Below, piece by piece: positions 61,460-64,000 of a DNA stretch of 64,000 nucleotides. The stretch covers positions 3,844,001-3,908,000 of the forward strand of contig NZ_CP089848.1 in the NCBI RefSeq assembly GCF_021266465.1, read 5' to 3'. Both the position numbers and the translations under genes were made by a program. The notes under the pieces were generated by a model. That model searched no databases and was not told the origin of the DNA. It saw only the letters and a program-made list of their open reading frames with translations. The number at the start of each line of letters is the position of its first letter. Position 1 is the stretch's first letter. This stretch comes from Paralcaligenes sp. KSB-10. GTDB lineage: Bacteria; Pseudomonadota; Gammaproteobacteria; Burkholderiales; Burkholderiaceae_B.

Positions 61460-63736
61460 GTGTCTGATCAGATTCGTCCCCCCTCTTCCTTGCGGGCCCA
61501 TATGGCGGGAGGCCTTGCCACAGCGTTTGCGACACCGACCCTGTTCCTGACTTCCTTCTCGGCGATTGCCCAGAAAACAGGGGCTGACAACGTGGCGGAG
61601 CTGTCGCCGGTACAGGTGCATGGCGACATGCCGGGTGGGTATGACGTCAAGCAATCAGCCTCGGAAAAATTCACGGCGCCCCTGGTCGACACGCCCAAAT
61701 CGGTTCAAATCATCCCCAAAGAGCTGATCCAGAATCAGGCTGCGTCTTCATTGACTGATGTATTGCGCAATTCTCCCGGGATTACCTTCGGAGCGGGCGA
61801 GGGCGGCAACCCCTTGGGCGATCGTCCTTTCATCCGCGGTTATGACGCGCAGGCCAGCACATATATCGATGGCCTGCGGGACATCGGTTCGACTACGCGC
61901 GAGGTGTTCAATCTTGAACAGGTTGAAGTCGTCAAAGGCTCCGACGGCGCCTACGGCGGCCGCGGTGGCGCCGGCGGAAGCATCAACCTGATCAGCAAGA
62001 CCGCCAAGGCCGCGAATTTCACCAACGCAAGCCTGGGAATCGGCACCGACAATTATTATCGCGGCACCGTGGACAGCAATTGGCTGTTGACCGACACCAC
62101 GGGCTTTCGCCTGAACGCCATGTATCACGATGCCGATGTGGCGGGCCGCGATACGGTCCATAACAAACGCTGGGGCGCGGCACCCACCATTACGTTCGGG
62201 CTGCACACTCCTACCCGCGTTACGCTCAGCTATTACCATCTGCAAACCGACGATGTACCCGATAGCGGTATTCCGTATGCGTATCCCAGCGGCAAGGTTA
62301 AGCGCGACGGCAGCTATATGGGCATTTCGGAGACCGGCCCCGCGAATGTCGATCGCAACAATTTTTACGGACTGAGCAGCGATTTCCGCAAAACCACCAG
62401 CGATATGGCCACCATCGGGATCGAACACGACTTCACCGACAAGTTGACATTGCGCAACACGACCCGCTATACCTATTCCGATCAGCGATATGTCTGGACG
62501 CAGCCCGACGACAGCCAGGGCAATGTCTTGAACGGCAAAGTATGGCGCCGCGCCAATACCCGTGTCAGCGATGTAAACAGCCTGGCCAACCAGACTGAGC
62601 TCGTGGGCAAATTCTCCACCGGATCACTCAAGCACAGCTTTAATACCGGTATCGAACTGTCGCAGGAGCGGGGGCGCAAAGATAGCCTTAATATCAATCG
62701 CGGCTCAGGAACAAGCTGCAATGCCGGTATCGGCGCCGCCTCGGCCTACAACTGCACCAGTCTGTACAGTCCGAATCCGGACGATCCATGGGTAAACACC
62801 TTGAATGGCGGGGCAGCGGGGGCGTATACGAAATCCGAAACCACGACCAAATCCATCTATGCTTTCGATACCATTGAGTTCAACAAACAATGGCAAGCGG
62901 GCATCGGCGCGCGGATTGACGATTATTCAACGGAGTTCACCAATACTCCGGCCAATAATTTCGCCGTCATCCGCCGCAACGACACGCTGTTCAACTACCA
63001 ATTGGGCCTGGTGTACAAGCCGGTCGAGAACGGCAGCATTTACATTTCGTACGCGACTTCCTCGACGCCCGCCAACTCGACCCTGGGCGAGGGCAGCGAA
63101 TCGCAATCCCTTACCCCTGGCCGTAATGGCGTCGGGCTCAATGCTGCGGATCTTGCGCCTGAAAAGAACAAGACCTACGAAATCGGCACCAAATGGGATG
63201 TGCTGAACAAAAGCATGAGCCTGACCGCGGCGATTTTCCGCACAGAGACCGTCAATGCGCGAATCACCATGCCAGACGGCAATTACGCCATGGCGGGTAA
63301 AAAACAGGTGGATGGCCTGGAACTGGGTATTTCAGGAGCGATTACCCCCAAATGGAATGTGTTCGGCGGCTATACCTATCTGAACAGCAAGATCAAGGAC
63401 GATGGCGTCGCCATGGACGAGGGCAATCGCTTTCCGAACACGCCCGAAAACAGCTTCAGCCTGTGGACTACGTACAAAGTCCTGCCAAAACTCACAGTAG
63501 GGGCCGGCGCGTACTTTGTGGACAAGCAATATGGCAATGCCGCCAATACGGCGTCCATCCCTGCCTACTGGCGCTTTGATGCCATGGCGGGTTATCAGGT
63601 CAACAAGCATGTGAACGTACAGCTGAACGTATTCAACCTGTTCAACAAGACTTACTACGACCAGGCTTATGCCGCGCACTACGCCAGCATTGCTCCCGGG
63701 CGATCCGCGATTCTTAATGTGAGCCTGGCTTATTGA
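61460..63736 (+). CDS. TonB-dependent catecholate siderophore receptor, Fiu/PiuA type
   Basis: 758 residues from a GTG at 61460. A long basic N-terminus and signal region (LATAFATPTLFLTSFSAIA) come first. The plug has TPKSVQIIPKELIQNQAASSLTDVLRNSPGITFGAGEGGNP, GDRPFIRGYDAQASTYIDGLRD and VVKGSDGAYGGRGGAGGSINLISK, the pattern of Fiu/PiuA receptors for monomeric catechols and enterobactin breakdown products. The barrel ends AILNVSLAY. It has a Fur site upstream, and a Sel1 gene follows, as in the Pseudomonas piuA region. Confidence 0.93.
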   Translation: MSDQIRPPSSLRAHMAGGLATAFATPTLFLTSFSAIAQKTGADNVAELSPVQVHGDMPGGYDVKQSASEKFTAPLVDTPKSVQIIPKELIQNQAASSLTDVLRNSPGITFGAGEGGNPLGDRPFIRGYDAQASTYIDGLRDIGSTTREVFNLEQVEVVKGSDGAYGGRGGAGGSINLISKTAKAANFTNASLGIGTDNYYRGTVDSNWLLTDTTGFRLNAMYHDADVAGRDTVHNKRWGAAPTITFGLHTPTRVTLSYYHLQTDDVPDSGIPYAYPSGKVKRDGSYMGISETGPANVDRNNFYGLSSDFRKTTSDMATIGIEHDFTDKLTLRNTTRYTYSDQRYVWTQPDDSQGNVLNGKVWRRANTRVSDVNSLANQTELVGKFSTGSLKHSFNTGIELSQERGRKDSLNINRGSGTSCNAGIGAASAYNCTSLYSPNPDDPWVNTLNGGAAGAYTKSETTTKSIYAFDTIEFNKQWQAGIGARIDDYSTEFTNTPANNFAVIRRNDTLFNYQLGLVYKPVENGSIYISYATSSTPANSTLGEGSESQSLTPGRNGVGLNAADLAPEKNKTYEIGTKWDVLNKSMSLTAAIFRTETVNARITMPDGNYAMAGKKQVDGLELGISGAITPKWNVFGGYTYLNSKIKDDGVAMDEGNRFPNTPENSFSLWTTYKVLPKLTVGAGAYFVDKQYGNAANTASIPAYWRFDAMAGYQVNKHVNVQLNVFNLFNKTYYDQAYAAHYASIAPGRSAILNVSLAY

Positions 63737-63759
63737 CGCCGCGATTATCCGGTCTTCCC

Positions 63760-64000
63760 ATGGAAAAAATAAGCATTCAACAATTCAACGCGGCCACCGC
63801 CGAAGAGTTTGCCGCCATACTCGATGGCCCGCCGCGGGTAGCGGCCCGCTGGCTGGCCACCGCCGCCGAGCATGGAATCGTCGAGGCCCAGGTTCATTAT
63901 GGCCAGCGGCTCCTGCAAGGAAAAGGCGTCGAAGCCAACCCTGGGCAGGCGCTGCACTGGTTCAAGGCCGCCGCTCGCCGCAACAATACAATGGCCATGA
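63760..64000 (+). CDS. Sel1-repeat protein, N-terminal part
   Basis: The gene begins 24 bp after the Fiu-type receptor and runs off the window. About 80 residues are visible. AARWLATAAEHGIVEAQVHYGQRLLQGKGVEANPGQALHWFKAAARR forms one full Sel1/TPR-like repeat (AxxxGxxxAQxxxGxxxxxGxGVxxxxxxAxxWxxxAA) and the start of another. In Pseudomonas a Sel1 protein gene and piuC accompany piuA; a PiuC-like hydroxylase would be expected just beyond the window. Confidence 0.82.
   Translation, partial: MEKISIQQFNAATAEEFAAILDGPPRVAARWLATAAEHGIVEAQVHYGQRLLQGKGVEANPGQALHWFKAAARRNNTMAM

Noticed and set aside
1-64000. tRNA or rRNA genes
   Set aside because: No cloverleaf-like or rRNA-like stretch was seen by eye in the intergenic regions; a covariance-model scan would be needed to exclude them fully.

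Overview
This looks like a chromosomal segment of a betaproteobacterium, most likely from the Alcaligenaceae (Bordetella/Achromobacter/Pusillimonas group). The reasons are the moderately high GC content, the core order apaG-mltA-ubiquinone hydroxylase-dsbC next to rpe and gph-trpEGDC, and the many Bug/TctC-type periplasmic solute receptors, a hallmark expansion of that family. No organism name can be fixed from the sequence alone.

Layout. Positions 1-19.9 kb are mostly housekeeping. They hold the end of a soluble lytic transglycosylase, cca, a MidA-type methyltransferase with a small membrane protein, a RhlE-type RNA helicase with a long hairpin-bearing leader, a HIT/uracil-DNA-glycosylase fusion, polyphosphate:AMP phosphotransferase, and the operon gph-trpL-trpE-trpG-trpD-trpC. 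A Trp-rich leader peptide (trpL, 12411-12488) and attenuator precede trpE. An EAL-CBS-GGDEF gene sits between rpe and gph. Then come apaG, mltA, a UbiH-family hydroxylase and dsbC. Positions 20.3-21.4 kb carry the ohrR-ohr peroxide pair with visible operators.

Positions 21.5-43.9 kb form a catabolic island: five Bug receptors, four MmgE/PrpD proteins, an SDR lacking the catalytic Tyr, a tricarballylate-dehydrogenase-like flavoprotein, an ornithine-cyclodeaminase-family protein, a D-2-hydroxyacid dehydrogenase, an amidase, a fumarylacetoacetase-family protein, and IclR and GntR regulators. Many of the genes overlap by 4 bp. No TctA/TctB membrane subunits are present, so the receptors must either share a transporter encoded elsewhere or act as sensors. 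Positions 44.2-50.8 kb hold a polar-amino-acid-type ABC transporter with an altronate/galactarate-dehydratase-family enzyme, a DapA-family aldolase/dehydratase and a LysR regulator, which together suggest a sugar-acid or hydroxy-acid route.

Positions 50.9-64 kb are dominated by iron acquisition: three Fur-box-like sites, a PepSY membrane protein, an MFS transporter, and two TonB-dependent siderophore receptors, the second followed by a Sel1 gene. Embedded in it is a hydroxyquinol-type aromatic module (crotonase, maleylacetate reductase, intradiol dioxygenase, DUF1348, TetR) beside a decayed acyl-CoA dehydrogenase.

The most unusual non-coding signal is at 52.65-53.22 kb. Two inverted copies of a roughly 220-235 bp element share their ends and core. 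Their terminal arms and central hairpin differ in sequence between the copies, yet each copy keeps perfect internal complementarity. A distant relative may lie at 19.94-20.16 kb.
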